A stretch of DNA of 64,000 bases from Ptiloglossa arizonensis (Eukaryota; Arthropoda; Insecta; Hymenoptera; Colletidae), in NCBI RefSeq assembly GCF_051014685.1, contig NC_135056.1, forward strand, positions 496,001 to 560,000, given 5' to 3'. Made by a program: the position numbers and the translations under genes. Positions within the stretch are counted from its first letter, which is position 1; each line of letters starts with the position of its first letter. Positions 24,334 through 38,154 of this stretch are shown here, piece by piece. A model generated the notes under the pieces. It searched no databases, was not told where the DNA came from, and was given only the letters and a program-made list of their open reading frames with translations.

Positions 24334-27300
24334 TGGCAGTTTTGAGGTAAGAAACGCTTGAGAAACTCCAAATTTTCGCAGTTCTGATGCTCGAAACGAA
24401 TAACTAGAACGGCCTAGGGGAAAACTACTCATACCGTTGTAATGGGGCGAGTTTCTACTTTCAGATGCGACAGAAACTTTGCTTATTCGTCAAACCGTTC
24501 GCGAGATATGGCAGTTTTGAGGTAAGAAACGCTTGAGAAACTCCAAATTTTCGCAGTTCTGATGCTCGAAACGAATAACTAGAACGGCCTACGGGAAAAC
24601 TACTCATACCGTTGTAATGGGGCGAGTTTCTACTTTCAGATTCGACAGAAACTTTGCGGATTGGTCAATCCGTTCGCGAGATATGGCAGTTTTGAGGTAA
24701 GAAACGCTTGAGAAACTCAAAATTTTCGCAGTTCTGATGCTCGAAACGAATAACGAGAACGGCCTAGGGGAAAACTACTCATACCGTTGTAATGGGGCGA
24801 GTTTCTACTTTCAGATGCGACAGAAACTTTGCGGATTTGTCAATCCGTTCGCGAGATGTGGCAGTTTGGAAGTAAGAAACGCTTGAGAAACTCCAAATTT
24901 TCGCAGTTCTGATGCTCGAAACGAATAACTAGAACGGCCTAGGGGAAAACTACTCATACCGTTGTAATGGGGCGAGTTTCTACTTTCAGATGCGACAGAA
25001 ATTTTGCGAATTGGAAAATCCGTTCGCGAGATATGGCAGTTTTGAGGTAAGAAACGCTTGAGAGACTCCAAATTTTCGCAGTTCTGATGCTCGAAACGAA
25101 TAACTAGAACGGCCTAGGGGAAAACTACTCATACCGTTGTAATGGGGCGAGTTTCTACTTTCAGATGCGACAGAAACTTTGCGGATTGGTCAATCGGTTC
25201 GCGAGATATGGCAGTTTTGAGGTAAGAAACGTTTGAGAAACTCCAAATTTTCGCAGTTCTGATGCTCGAAACGAATAACGAGAACGGCCTAGGGGAAAAC
25301 TACTCATACCGTTGTAATGGGGCGAGTTTCTACTTTCAGATGCAACAGAAACTTTGCGGATTGGTCAATCCGTTCGCGAGATATGGCAGTTTTGAGGTAA
25401 GAAACGCTTGAGAAACTCCAAACTTTCGCAGTTCTGATGCTCGAAACGAATAACTAGAACGGCCTAGGGGAAAACTACTCATACCGTTGTAATGGGGCGA
25501 GTTTCTACTTTCAGATGCGACAGAAACTTTGCGGATTTGTCAATCCGTTCGCGAGATGTGGCAGTTTTGAGGTAAGAAACGCTTGAGAAACTCCAAATTT
25601 TCGCAGTTCTGATGCTCGAAACGAATTACTAGAACGGCCTAGGGGAAAACTACTCATACCGTTGTAATTGGGCGAGTTTCTACTTTCAGATGCAACAGAA
25701 ACTTTGCGGATTGGTCAATCCGTTCGCGAGATATGGCAGTTTTGAGGTAAGAAACGCTCGAGAAACTCCAAATTTCGCAGTTCTGATGCTCGAAACGAAT
25801 AACTAGAACGGCCTAGGGGAAAAATACTCATACCGTTGTAATGGGTCGAGTTTCTACATTCAGATGCGACAGAAACTTTGCGGATTTGTCACTCCGTTCG
25901 CGAGATGTGGCAGTTTTGAGGTAAGAAACGCTTGAGAAACTCCAAATTTTCGCAGTTCTGATGCTCGAAACGAATAACTAGAACGGCCTAGGGGAAAACT
26001 ACTGATACCGTTGTAATGGGGCGAGTTTCTACTTTCAGATGCAACAGAAACTTTGCGGATTGGTCAATCGCTTCGCGAGATATGGCAGTTTTGAGGTAAG
26101 AAACGTTTGAGAAACTCCAAATTTTCGCAGTTCTGATGCTCGAAACGAATAACTAGAACGGCCTAGGGGAAAACTACTCATACCGTTGTAATGGGGCGAG
26201 TTTCTACTTTCAGATGCGACAGAAACTTTGCTTATTGGTCAAACCGTTCGCGAGATAAGGCAGTTTTGAGGTAAGAAACGCTTGAGAAACTCCAAATTTT
26301 CGCAGTTCTGATGCTCGAAACGAATAACTAGAACGGCCTACGGGAAAACTACTCATACCGTTGTAATGGGGCGAGTTTCTACTTTCAGATTCGACAGAAA
26401 CTTTGCGGATTGGTCAATCCGTTCGCGAGATATGGCAGTTTTGAGGTAAGAAACGCTTGAGAAACTCCAAATTTTCGCAGTTCTGATGCTCGAAACGAAT
26501 AACGAGACCGGCCTAGGGGAAAACTACTCATACCATTGTAATCGGGCGAGCTTCTTCTTTCAGATGCAACAGAAATTTTGCGGATTGGTCAATCCGTTCG
26601 CGAGATATGGCAGTTTTGAGGTAAGAAACGCTTGAGAAACTCCAAATTTTCGCAGTTCTGATGCTCGAACCGAATAACTAGAACGGCCTAGGGGAAAACT
26701 ACTCATACCGTTGTAATGGGGCGAGTTTCTACTTTCAGATGCAACAGAAACTTTGCGGATTGGTCAATCCATTCGCGAGATATGGCAGTTTTGAGGTAAG
26801 AAACGCTTGAGAAACTCCAAACTTTCGCAGTTCTGATGCTCGAAACGAATAACTAGAACGGCCTAGGGGAAAACTACTCATACCGTTGTAATGGGGCGAG
26901 TTTCTACTTTCAGATGCGACAGAATCTTTGCGGATTTGTCAATCCGTTCGCGAGATGTGGCAGTTTTGAGGTAAGAAACGCTTGAGAAACTCCAAATTTT
27001 CGCAGTTCTGATGCTCGAAACGAATAACTAGAACGGCCTAGGGGAAAACTACTCATACCGTTGTAATGGGGCGAGTTTCTACTTTCAGATGCGACAGAAA
27101 CTTTGCGGATTGGTCAATCCGTTCGCGAGATATGGCAGTTTTGAGGTAAGAAACGCTTGAGAAACTCCAAATTTTCGCAGTTCTGATGCTCGAAACGAAT
27201 AACTAGAACGGCCTAGGGGAAAACTACTCATACCGTTGTAATGGGGCGAGTTTCTACTTTCAGATGCGACAGAAACTTTGCTTATTGGTCAAACCGTTCG

Positions 27301-30262
27301 CGAGATATGGCAGTTTTGAGGTAAGAAACGCTTGAGAAACTCCAAATTTTCGCAGTTCTGATGCTCGAAACGAATAACTAGAACGGCCTACGGGAAAACT
27401 ACTCATACCGTTGTAATGGGGCGGGTTTCTACTTTCAGATTCGACAGAAACTTTGCGGATTGGTCAATCCGTTCGCGAGATATGGCAGTTTTGAGGTAAG
27501 AAACGCTTGAGAAACTCAAAATTTTCGCAGTTCTGATGCTCGAAACGAATAACGAGAACGGCCTAGGGGAAAACTACTCATACCGTTGTAATGGGGCGAG
27601 TTTCTACTTTCAGATGCGACAGAAACTTTGCGGATTTGTCAATCCGTTCGCGAGATGTGGCAGTTTGGAAGTAAGAAACGCTTGAGAAACTCCAAATTTT
27701 CGCAGTTCTGATGCTCGAAACGAATAACTAGAACGGCCTAGGGGAAAACTACTCATACCGTTGTAATGGGGCGAGTTTCTACTTTCAGATGCGACAGAAA
27801 TTTTGCGAATTGGAAAATCCGTTCGCGAGATATGGCAGTTTTGAGGTAAGAAACGCTTGAGAGACTCCAAATTTTCGCAGTTCTGATGCTCGAAACGAAT
27901 AACTAGAACGGCCTAGGGGAAAACTACTCATACCGTTGTAATGGGGCGAGTTTCTACTTTCAGATGCGACAGAAACTTTGCGGATTGGTCAATCGGTTCG
28001 CGAGATATGGCAGTTTTGAGGTAAGAAACGTTTGAGAAACTCCAAATTTTCGCAGTTCTGATGCTCGAAACGAATAACGAGAACGGCCTAGGGGAAAACT
28101 ACTCATACCGTTGTAATGGGGCGAGTTTCTACTTTCAGATGCAACAGAAACTTTGCGGATTGGTCAATCCGTTCGCGAGATATGGCAGTTTTGAGGTAAG
28201 AAACGCTTGAGAAACTCCAAACTTTCGCAGTTCTGATGCTCGAAACGAATAACTAGAACGGCCTAGGGGAAAACTACTCATACCGTTGTAATGGGGCGAG
28301 TTTCTACTTTCAGATGCGACAGAAACTTTGCGGATTTGTCAATCCGTTCGCGAGATGTGGCAGTTTTGAGGTAAGAAACGCTTGAGAAACTCCAAATTTT
28401 CGCAGTTCTGATGCTCGAAACGAATTACTAGAACGACCTAGGGGAAAACTACTCATACCGTTGTAATTGGGCGAGTTTCTACTTTCAGATGCAACAGAAA
28501 CTTTGCGGATTGGTCAATCCGTTCGCGAGATATGGCAGTTTTGAGGTAAGAAACGCTCGAGAAACTCCAAATTTCGCAGTTCTGATGCTCGAAACGAATA
28601 ACTAGAACGGCCTAGGGGAAAACTACTCATACCGTTGTAATGGGGCGAGTTTCTACATTCAGATGCGACAGAAACTTTGCGGATTTGTCACTCCGTTCGC
28701 GAGATGTGGCAGTTTTGAGGTAAGAAACGCTTGAGAAACTCCAAATTTTCGCAGTTCTGATGCTCGAAACGAATAACTAGAACGGCCTAGGGGAAAACTA
28801 CTGATACCGTTGTAATGGGGCGAGTTTCTACTTTCAGATGCAACAGAAACTTTGCGGATTGGTCAATCGCTTCGCGAGATATGGCAGTTTTGAGGTAAGA
28901 AACGTTTGAGAAACTCCAAATTTTCGCAGTTCTGATGCTCGAAACGAATAACTAGAACGGCCTAGGGGAAAACTACTCATACCGTTGTAATGGGGCGAGT
29001 TTCTACTTTCAGATGCGACAGAAACTTTGCTTATTGGTCAAACCGTTCGCGAGATAAGGCAGTTTTGAGGTAAGAAACGCTTGAGAAACTCCAAATTTTC
29101 GCAGTTCTGATGCTCGAAACGAATAACTAGAACGGCCTACGGGAAAACTACTCATACCGTTGTAATGGGGCGAGTTTCTACTTTCAGATTCGACAGAAAC
29201 TTTGCGGATTGGTCAATCCGTTCGCGAGATATGGCAGTTTTGAGGTAAGAAACGCTTGAGAAACTCCAAATTTTCGCAGTTCTGATGCTCGAAACGAATA
29301 ACGAGACCGGCCTAGGGGAAAACTACTCATACCATTGTAATCGGGCGAGCTTCTTCTTTCAGATGCAACAGAAATTTTGCGGATTGGTCAATCCGTTCGC
29401 GAGATATGGCAGTTTTGAGGTAAGAAACGCTTGAGAAACTCCAAATTTTCGCAGTTCTGATGCTCGAACCGAATAACTAGAACGGCCTAGGGGAAAACTA
29501 CTCATACCGTTGTAATGGGGCGAGTTTCTACTTTCAGATGCAACAGAAACTTTGCGGATTGGTCAATCCATTCGCGAGATATGGCAGTTTTGAGGTAAGA
29601 AACGCTTGAGAAACTCCAAACTTTCGCAGTTCTGATGCTCGAAACGAATAACTAGAACGGCCTAGGGGAAAACTTCTCATACCGTTGTAATGGGGCGAGT
29701 TTCTACTTTCAGATGCGACAGAATCTTTGCGGATTTGTCAATCCGTTCGCGAGATGTGGCAGTTTTGAGGTAAGAAACGCTTGAGAAACTCCAAATTTTC
29801 GCAGTTCTGATGCTCGAAACGAATAACTAGAACGGCCTAGGGGAAAACTACTCATACCGTTGTAATGGGGCGAGTTTCTACTTTCAGATGCGACAGAAAC
29901 TTTGCGGATTGGTCAATCCGTTCGCGAGATATGGCAGTTTTGAGGTAAGAAACGCTTGAGAAACTCCAAATTTTCGCAGTTCTGATGCTCGAAACGAATA
30001 ACTAGAACGGCCTAGGGGAAAACTACTCATACCGTTGTAATGGGGCGAGTTTCTACTTTCAGATGCGACAGAAACTTTGCTTATTGGTCAAACCGTTCGC
30101 GAGATATGGCAGTTTTGAGGTAAGAAACGCTTGAGAAACTCCAAATTTTCGCAGTTCTGATGCTCGAAACGAATAACTAGAACGGCCTACGGGAAAACTA
30201 CTCATACCGTTGTAATGGGGCGAGTTTCTACTTTCAGATTCGACAGAAACTTTGCGGATTGG
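24334..30262. repeat. 16-monomer HOR, 2,799 bp, two copies plus a partial third
   Basis: Copies lie at 24334-27132 and 27133-29931, with a third starting at 29932 and losing identity near 30262 (GGTCAATCC becomes GGACAATCC). The unit is 16 monomers minus 1 bp because each copy holds one 174-bp monomer (AAATTTCGC at 25770 and 28569). Other paired markers are GCAGTTTGGAAG, the GCGAATTGGAAAATCC monomer, CTACATTCAG, ACTGATACCG, AATCGCTTCGCG, AACGAGACCGG and AATCCATTCGCG. Copies differ by rare substitutions such as GAACGGCC/GAACGACC near 25636/28435. Confidence 0.92.
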
Positions 30263-32790
30263 ACAATCCGTTCGCGAGATATAGCAGTTTTGAGGTAAGA
30301 AACGCTTGAGAAACTCCAAATTTTCGCAGTTCTGATGCTCGAAACGAATAACGAGAACGGCCTAGGGGAAAACGACTCATACCATTGTAATCGGGCGAGC
30401 TACTTCTTTCAGGTGCAACAGAAATTTTGCGGATTGGTCAATCCGTTCGCGAGATATGGCAGTTTTGAGGTAAGAAATGCTCGTGAAACTCCAAATTTCG
30501 CAGTTCTGATGCTCGAAACGAATAACTAGAACGGCCTAGTGGAAAACTACTCATACCGTTGTAATGGGGCGAGTTTCCACTTTCAGATGCAACAGAAACT
30601 TTGCGGATTGGTCAATCGGTTCGCGAGATATGGCAGTTTTGAGGTAAGAAACGCTTGGGAAACTCCAAATTTTCGCAGTTCTGATGCTCGAAACGAATAA
30701 CTAGAACGGCCTAGGGGAAAACTACTCATACCGTTGTAATGGGGCGAGTTTCTACTTTCTGATGCGACAGAAACTTTGCTTATTGGTCAAACCGTTCGCG
30801 AGATATGGCAGTTTTGAGGTAAGAAACGCTTGAGAAACTCCAAATTTTCGCAGTTCTGATGCTCGAAACGAATAACTAGAACGGCCTACGGGAAAACTAC
30901 TCATACCGTTGTAATGGGGCGAGTTTCTACTTTCAGATTCGACGGAAACTTTGCGGATTGGACAATCCGTTCGCGAGATATGGCAGTTTTGAGGTAAGAA
31001 ACGCTTGAGAAACTCCAAATTTTCGCAGTTCTGTTGCTCGAAACGAATAACTAGAACGGCCTAGGGGAAAACTACTCATACCATTGTAATCGGGCGAGCT
31101 TCTTCTTTCAGATGCAACAGAAATTTTGCGGATTGGTCAATCCGATCGCGAGATATGGCAGTTTTGACGTAAGAAACGCTCGAGAAACTCCAAATTTCGC
31201 AGTTCTGATGCTCGAATCGAATAACTAGAACGGCATAGGGGAAAACTACTCATACCGTTGTAATCGGGCGAGTTTCTACTTTCAGATGCGAGAGAAATTT
31301 TGCGGATTGGCCAATCCGTTCGCGAGATATGGCAGTTTTGAGGTAAGAAACGCTTGAGAAACTCCAAATTTTCGCAGTTCTGATGCTCGAAACGAATAAC
31401 TAGAACGGCCTAGGGGAAAACTACTCATACCGTTGTAATCGGTCGAGTTTCTACTTTCAGATGCGAGAGAAGTTTTGCGGATTGGTCAATCCGTTCGCGA
31501 GATATGGCAGTTTTGAGGTAAGAAACGCTTGAGAAACTCAAAATTTTCGCAGTTCTGATGCTCGAAACGAATAACTAGAACGGCCTAGGGGAAAACTACT
31601 CATACCGTTGTAATCGGGCGAGTTTCTACTTTCAGATGCGAGAGAAATTTTGCGGATTGGTCAATCAGTTCGCGAGATATGGCAGTTTTGAGGTAAGAAA
31701 CGCTTGAGAAACTCCAATTTTTCGCAGTTCTGATGCTCGAAACGAATTACTAGAACGGCCTAGGGGAAAACTACTCATACCGTTGTAATTGGGCGAGTTT
31801 CTACTTTCAGATGCAACAGAAACTTTGCGGATTAGTCAATCCGTTCGCGAGATATGGCAGTTTTGAGGTAAGAAACGCTTGAGAAACTCCAAACTTTCGC
31901 AGTTCTGATGCTCGAAACGAATAACTAGAACGGCCTAGGGGAAAACTACTCATACCGTTGTAATGGGGCGAGTATCTACTTTCAGATGCAAGAGAAATTT
32001 TGCGGATTGGTCAATCCGTTCGCGAGATATGGCAGTTTTGAGGTAAGAAACGCTTGAGAAACTCAAAATTTTCACAGTTCTGATGCTCGAAACGAATAAC
32101 TAGAACGGCCTACGAGAAAACTACTCATACCGTTGTAATGGGGCGAGTTTCTACTTTCAGATTCGACAAAAACTTTGCGGATTGGTCAATCCGTTCGCGA
32201 GATATGGCAGTTTTGAGGTAAGAAACGCTTGAGAAAGTCCAAATTTTCGCAGTTCTGATGCTCGAAACGAATAACGAGAACGGCCTAGGGGAAAACTACT
32301 CATACCATTGTAATCGGGCGAGCTTCTTCTTTCAGATGCAACAGAAATTTTGCGGATTGGTCAATCCGTTCGCGAGATATGGCAGTTTTGAGGTAAGAAA
32401 CGCTCGAGAAACTCCAAATTTCGCAGTTCTGATGCTCGAAACGAATAACTAGAACGGCCTAGGGGAAAACTACTCATACCGTTGTAATGGGGCGAGTTTC
32501 TACTTTCAGATGCGACAGAAACTTTGCGGATTTGTCACTCCGTTCGCGAGATGTGGCAGTTTTGAGGTAAGATACGCTTGAGAAACTCCAAATTTTCGCA
32601 GTTCTGATGCTCGAAACGAATAACTAGAACGGACTAGGGGAAAACTACTCATACCGTTGTAATGGGGCGAGTTTCTACTTTCAGATGCGACAAAAATTTT
32701 GCGAATTGGAAAATCCGTTCGCGAGATATGGCAGTTTTGAGGTAAGAAACGCTTGAGAAACTCCAAATTTTCGCAGTTCTGATGCTCGAA
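29356..32790. repeat. Large HOR copy A, 3.4-kb block repeated 5,246 bp downstream
   Basis: This block matches 34602-38036 at a constant offset of 5,246 bp (30 monomers minus 4 bp). Paired markers include AATCCATTCGCG (29567/34813), AACGACTCATACC (30372/35618), ATGCTCGTGAAACT, CTTTCTGATGCG, GCAGTTCTGTTGC and GCGGATTAGTC. Four 1-bp-deleted monomers in the interval (AAATTTCGC at 30493, 31192, 32416, 33290) explain the offset. One substitution (GGTGCAAC against GATGCAAC near 30412/35658) is among the few differences. Confidence 0.9.
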
Positions 32791-33642
32791 ACGAATAACT
32801 AGAACGGCCTAGGGGAAAACTACTCATACCGTTGTAATGGGGCGAGTATCTACTTTCAGATGCAAGAGAAATTTTGCGGATTGGTCAATCCGTTCGCGAG
32901 ATATGGCAGTTTTGAGGTAAGAAACGCTTGAGAAACTCAAAATTTTCACAGTTCTGATGCTCGAAACGAATAACTAGAACGGCCTACGGGAAAACTACTC
33001 ATACCGTTGTAATGGGGCGAGTTTCTACTTTCAGATTCGACAAAAACTTTGCGGATTGGTCAATCCGTTCGCGAGATATGGCAGTTTTGAGGTAAGAAAC
33101 GCTTGAGAAAGTCCAAATTTTCGCAGTTCTGATGCTCGAAACGAATAACGAGAACGGCCTAGGGGAAAACTACTCATACCATTGTAATCGGGCGAGCTTC
33201 TTCTTTCAGATGCAACAGAAATTTTGCGGATTGGTCAATCCGTTCGCGAGATATGGCAGTTTTGAGGTAAGAAACGCTCGAGAAACTCCAAATTTCGCAG
33301 TTCTGATGCTCGAAACGAATAACTAGAACGGCCTAGGGGAAAACTACTCATACCGTTGTAATGGGGCGAGTTTCTACTTTCAGATGCGACAGAAACTTTG
33401 CGGATTTGTCACTCCGTTCGCGAGATGTGGCAGTTTTGAGGTAAGATACGCTTGAGAAACTCCAAATTTTCGCAGTTCTGATGCTCGAAACGAATAACTA
33501 GAACGGACTAGGGGAAAACTACTCATACCGTTGTAATGGGGCGAGTTTCTACTTTCAGATGCGACAAAAATTTTGCGAATTGGAAAATCCGTTCGCGAGA
33601 TATGGCAGTTTTGAGGTAAGAAACGCTTGAGAAACTCCAAAT
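31895..33642. repeat. 5-monomer tandem duplication, 874 bp x 2, nested in HOR copy A
   Basis: Bases 31895-32768 and 32769-33642 are tandem copies, five monomers minus 1 bp, each containing one AAATTTCGC monomer (32416/33290). Markers are GCGAGTATCTAC (31971/32845), TTTTCACAG, GAAAGTCCAAA and GGTAAGATACGC. The related copy B (37.1-38.0 kb) has the block once, so the doubling arose in copy A or was lost in copy B. CCTACGAG against CCTACGGG near 32112/32986 is one difference. Confidence 0.9.
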
Positions 33643-33660
33643 TTTCGCAGTTCTGATGCT

Positions 33661-34010
33661 CGAAACGAATAACTAGAACGGCCTAGGGGAAAACTACTGA
33701 TACCGTTGTAATGGGGCGAGTTTCTACTTTCAGATGCAACAGAAAGTTTGCGGATTGGTCAATCGCTTCGCGAGATATGGCAGTTTTGAGGTAAGAAACG
33801 TTTGAGAAACTCCAAATTTTCGCAGTTCTGATGCTCGAAACGAATAACTAGAACGGCCTAGGGGAAAACTACTGATACCGTTGTAATGGGGCGAGTTTCT
33901 ACTTTCAGATGCAACAGAAAGTTTGCGGATTGGTCAATCGCTTCGCGAGATATGGCAGTTTTGAGGTAAGAAACGTTTGAGAAACTCCAAATTTTCGCAG
34001 TTCTGATGCT
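33661..34010. repeat. Perfect tandem duplication of one 175-bp monomer
   Basis: Bases 33661-33835 and 33836-34010 appear identical, base for base. Both carry the same private combination: ACTGATACCG, GAAAGTTTGCGG, AATCGCTTCGCG and AACGTTTGAG. Other neighbouring monomers in the window differ at several sites, so this is probably one of the most recent events here. The corresponding place near 38.2 kb has a single copy. Confidence 0.9.
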
Positions 34011-35770
34011 CGAAACGAATAACTAGAACGGCCTAGGGGAAAACTACTCATACCGTTGTAATGGGGCGAGTTTCTACTTTCATATGCGACAGAAACTTTG
34101 CTTATTGGTCAAACCGTTCGCGAGATAAGGCAGTTTTGAGGTAAGAAACGCTTGAGAAACTCCAAATTTTCGCAGTTCTGATGCTCGAAACGAATAACTA
34201 GAACGGCCTACGGGAAAACTACTCATACCGTTGTAATGGGGCGAGTTTCTACTTTCAGATTCGACAGAAACTTTGCGGATTGGTCAATCCGTTCGCGAGA
34301 TATGGCAGTTTTGAGGTAAGAAACGCTTGAGAAACTCCAAATTTTCGCAGTTCTGATGCTCGAAACGAATAACGAGACCGGCCTAGGGGAAAACAACTCA
34401 TACCATTGTAATCGGGCGAGCTTCTTCTTTCAGATGCAACAGAAATTTTGCGGATTGGTCAATCCGTTCGCGAGATATGGCAGTTTTGAGGTAAGAAACG
34501 CTTGAGGAACTCAAAATTTTCGCAGTTCTGATGCTCGAAGCGAATTACTAGAACGGCCTAGGGGAAGACTACTCATACCGTTGTAGTCGGGCGAGTTTCT
34601 ACTTTCAGATGCAACAGAAATTTTGCGGATTGGTCAATCCGTTCGCGAGATATGGCAGTTTTGAGGTAAGAAACGCTTGAGAAACTCCAAATTGTCGCAG
34701 TTCTGATGCTCGAACCGAATAACTAGAACGGCCTAGGGGAAAACTACTCATACCGTTGTAATGGGGCGAGTTTCTACTTTCAGATGCAACAGAAACTTTG
34801 CGGATTGGTCAATCCATTCGCGAGATATGGCAGTTTTGAGGTAAGAAACGCTTGAGAAACTCCAAACTTTCGCAGTTCTGATGCTCGAAACGAATAACTA
34901 GAACGGCCTAGGGGAAAACTACTCATACCGTTGTAATGGGGCGAGTTTCTACTTTCAGATGCGACAGAATCTTTGCGGATTTGTCAATCCGTTCGCGAGA
35001 TGTGGCAGTTTTGAGGTAAGAAACGCTTGAGAAACTCCAAATTTTCGCAGTTCTGATGCTCGAAACGAATAACTAGAACGGCCTAGGGGAAAACTACTCA
35101 TACCGTTGTAATGGGGCGAGTTTCTACTTTCAGATGCGACAGAAACTTTGCGGATTGGTCAATCCGTTCGCGAGATATGGCAGTTTTGAGGTAAGAAACG
35201 CTTGAGAAACTCCAAATTTTCGCAGTTCTGATGCTCGAAACGAATAACTAGAACGGCCTAGGGGAAAACTACTCATACCGTTGTAATGGGGCGAGTTTCT
35301 ACTTTCAGATGCGACAGAAACTTTGCTTATTGGTCAAACCGTTCGCGAGATATGGCAGTTTTGAGGTAAGAAACGCTTGAGAAACTCCAAATTTTCGCAG
35401 TTCTGATGCTCGAAACGAATAACTAGAACGGCCTACGGGAAAACTACTCATACCGTTGTAATGGGGCGAGTTTCTACTTTCAGATTCGACAGAAACTTTG
35501 CGGATTGGACAATCCGTTCGCGAGATATAGCAGTTTTGAGGTAAGAAACGCTTGAGAAACTCCAAATTTTCGCAGTTCTGATGCTCGAAACGAATAACGA
35601 GAACGGCCTAGGGGAAAACGACTCATACCATTGTAATCGGGCGAGCTACTTCTTTCAGATGCAACAGAAATTTTGCGGATTGGTCAATCCGTTCGCGAGA
35701 TATGGCAGTTTTGAGGTAAGAAATGCTCGTGAAACTCCAAATTTCGCAGTTCTGATGCTCGAAACGAATA
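33820..35770. repeat. Block repeated at about 38190-40130 (offset 4,372 then 4,369 bp)
   Basis: Shared markers are ACTGATACCG (33872/38244), CTTTCATATGCGAC, AACGAGACCGG (34372/38744), GAAGCGAATTAC, AATTGTCGCAG and AACGACTCA. The 25-monomer spacing drops by 3 bp at about 38941, where GACTAATACC replaces GACTACTCATACC. The right copy keeps its match until about 40125. It forms a third, incomplete copy of the 25- to 30-mer HOR. Confidence 0.86.
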
Positions 35771-38036
35771 ACTAGAACGGCCTAGGGGAAAACTACTCAT
35801 ACCGTTGTTATGGGGCGAGTTTCCACTTTCAGATGCAACAGAAACTTTGCGGATTGGTCAATCGGTTCGCGAGATATGGCAGTTTTGAGGTAAGAAACGC
35901 TTGGGAAACTCCAAATTTTCGCAGTTCTGATGCTCGAAACGAATAACTAGAACGGCCTAGGGGAAAACTACTCATACCGTTGTAATGGGGCGAGTTTCTA
36001 CTTTCTGATGCGACAGAAACTTTGCTTATTGGTCAAACCGTTCGCGAGATATGGCAGTTTTGAGGTAAGAAACGCTTGAGAAACTCCAAATTTTCGCAGT
36101 TCTGATGCTCGAAACGAATAACTAGAACGGCCTACGGGAAAACTACTCATACCGTTGTAATGGGGCGAGTTTCTACTTTCAGATTCGACGGAAACTTTGC
36201 GGATTGGACAATCCGTTCGCGAGATATGGCAGTTTTGAGGTAAGAAACGCTTGAGAAACTCCAAATTTTCGCAGTTCTGTTGCTCGAAACGAATAACTAG
36301 AACGGCCTAGGGGAAAACTACTCATACCATTGTAATCGGGCGAGCTTCTTCTTTCAGATGCAACAGAAATTTTGCGGATTGGTCAATCCGTTCGCGAGAT
36401 ATGGCAGTTTTGACGTAAGAAACGCTCGAGAAACTCCAAATTTCGCAGTTCTGATGCTCGAATCGAATAACTAGAACGGCCTAGGGGAAAACTACTCATA
36501 CCGTTGTAATCGGGCGAGTTTCTACTTTCAGATGCGAGAGAAATTTTGCGGATTGGCCAATCCGTTCGCGAGATATGGCAGTTTTGAGGTAAGAAACGCT
36601 TGAGAAACTCCAAATTTTCGCAGTTCTGATGCTCGAAACGAATAACTAGAACGGCCTAGGGGAAAACTACTCATACCGTTGTAATCGGTCGAGTTTCTAC
36701 TTTCAGATGCGAGAGAAGTTTTGCGGATTGGTCAATCCGTTCGCGAGATATGGCAGTTTTGAGGTAAGAAACGCTTGAGAAACTCAAAATTTTCGCAGTT
36801 CTGATGCTCGAAACGAATAACTAGAACGGCCTAGGGGAAAACTACTCATACCGTTGTAATCGGGCGAGTTTCTACTTTCAGATGCGAGAGAAATTTTGCG
36901 GATTGGTCAATCAGTTCGCGAGATATGGCAGTTTTGAGGTAAGAAACGCTTGAGAAACTCCAATTTTTCGCAGTTCTGATGCTCGAAACGAATTACTAGA
37001 ACGGCCTAGGGGAAAACTACTCATACCGTTGTAATTGGGCGAGTTTCTACTTTCAGATGCAACAGAAACTTTGCGGATTAGTCAATCCGTTCGCGAGATA
37101 TGGCAGTTTTGAGGTAAGAAACGCTTGAGAAACTCCAAACTTTCGCAGTTCTGATGCTCGAAACGAATAACTAGAACGGCCTAGGGGAAAACTACTCATA
37201 CCGTTGTAATGGGGCGAGTATCTACTTTCAGATGCAAGAGAAATTTTGCGGATTGGTCAATCCGTTCGCGAGATATGGCAGTTTTGAGGTAAGAAACGCT
37301 TGAGAAACTCAAAATTTTCACAGTTCTGATGCTCGAAACGAATAACTAGAACGGCCTACGGGAAAACTACTCATACCGTTGTAATGGGGCGAGTTTCTAC
37401 TTTCAGATTCGACAAAAACTTTGCGGATTGGTCAATCCGTTCGCGAGATATGGCAGTTTTGAGGTAAGAAACGCTTGAGAAAGTCCAAATTTTCGCAGTT
37501 CTGATGCTCGAAACGAATAACGAGAACGGCCTAGGGGAAAACTACTCATACCATTGTAATCGGGCGAGCTTCTTCTTTCAGATGCAACAGAAATTTTGCG
37601 GATTGGTCAATCCGTTCGCGAGATATGGCAGTTTTGAGGTAAGAAACGCTCGAGAAACTCCAAATTTCGCAGTTCTGATGCTCGAAACGAATAACTAGAA
37701 CGGCCTAGGGGAAAACTACTCATACCGTTGTAATGGGGCGAGTTTCTACTTTCAGATGCGACAGAAACTTTGCGGATTTGTCACTCCGTTCGCGAGATGT
37801 GGCAGTTTTGAGGTAAGATACGCTTGAGAAACTCCAAATTTTCGCAGTTCTGATGCTCGAAACGAATAACTAGAACGGACTAGGGGAAAACTACTCATAC
37901 CGTTGTAATGGGGCGAGTTTCTACTTTCAGATGCGACAAAAATTTTGCGAATTGGAAAATCCGTTCGCGAGATATGGCAGTTTTGAGGTAAGAAACGCTT
38001 GAGAAACTCCAAGTTTTCGCAGTTCTGATGCTCGAA
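34602..38036. repeat. Large HOR copy B
   Basis: This is the counterpart of 29356-32790. Between equivalent AACGAGACCGG marks, copy A spans 5,071 bp (29 monomers) and copy B 4,372 bp (25). The difference is explained by four visible changes: copy B has one extra GAAGCGAATTAC-type monomer at about 34.5 kb and one extra GATACGGCAG monomer at about 38.1 kb, and lacks the second 874-bp unit and the second ACTGATACC monomer. Confidence 0.87.
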
Positions 38037-38137
38037 TCGAATAACTAGAACGGCCTAGGGGAAAACTACTCATACCGTTGTAATCGGGCGAGTTTCTACT
38101 TTCAGATGCGAGAGAAATTTTGCGGATTGGCCAATCC

Positions 38138-38154
38138 GTTCGCGAGATACGGCA
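38138..38154 (+). other. CENP-B-box-like 17-mer (first of 12)
   Basis: GTTCGCGAGATACGGCA matches the known essential CENP-B pattern nTTCGnnnnAnnCGGGn at eight of nine fixed positions; the last G is C. The same 17-mer occurs at 43733, 44083, 46357, 47406, 48455, 50204, 51603, 53702, 54052, 56851 and 60876, always in the GATACGGCAG monomer type. The consensus monomer (ATATGGCAG) matches only seven. The mismatch lies in a position known to matter for CENP-B, and chance is a fair explanation; binding is not claimed. Confidence 0.4.
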
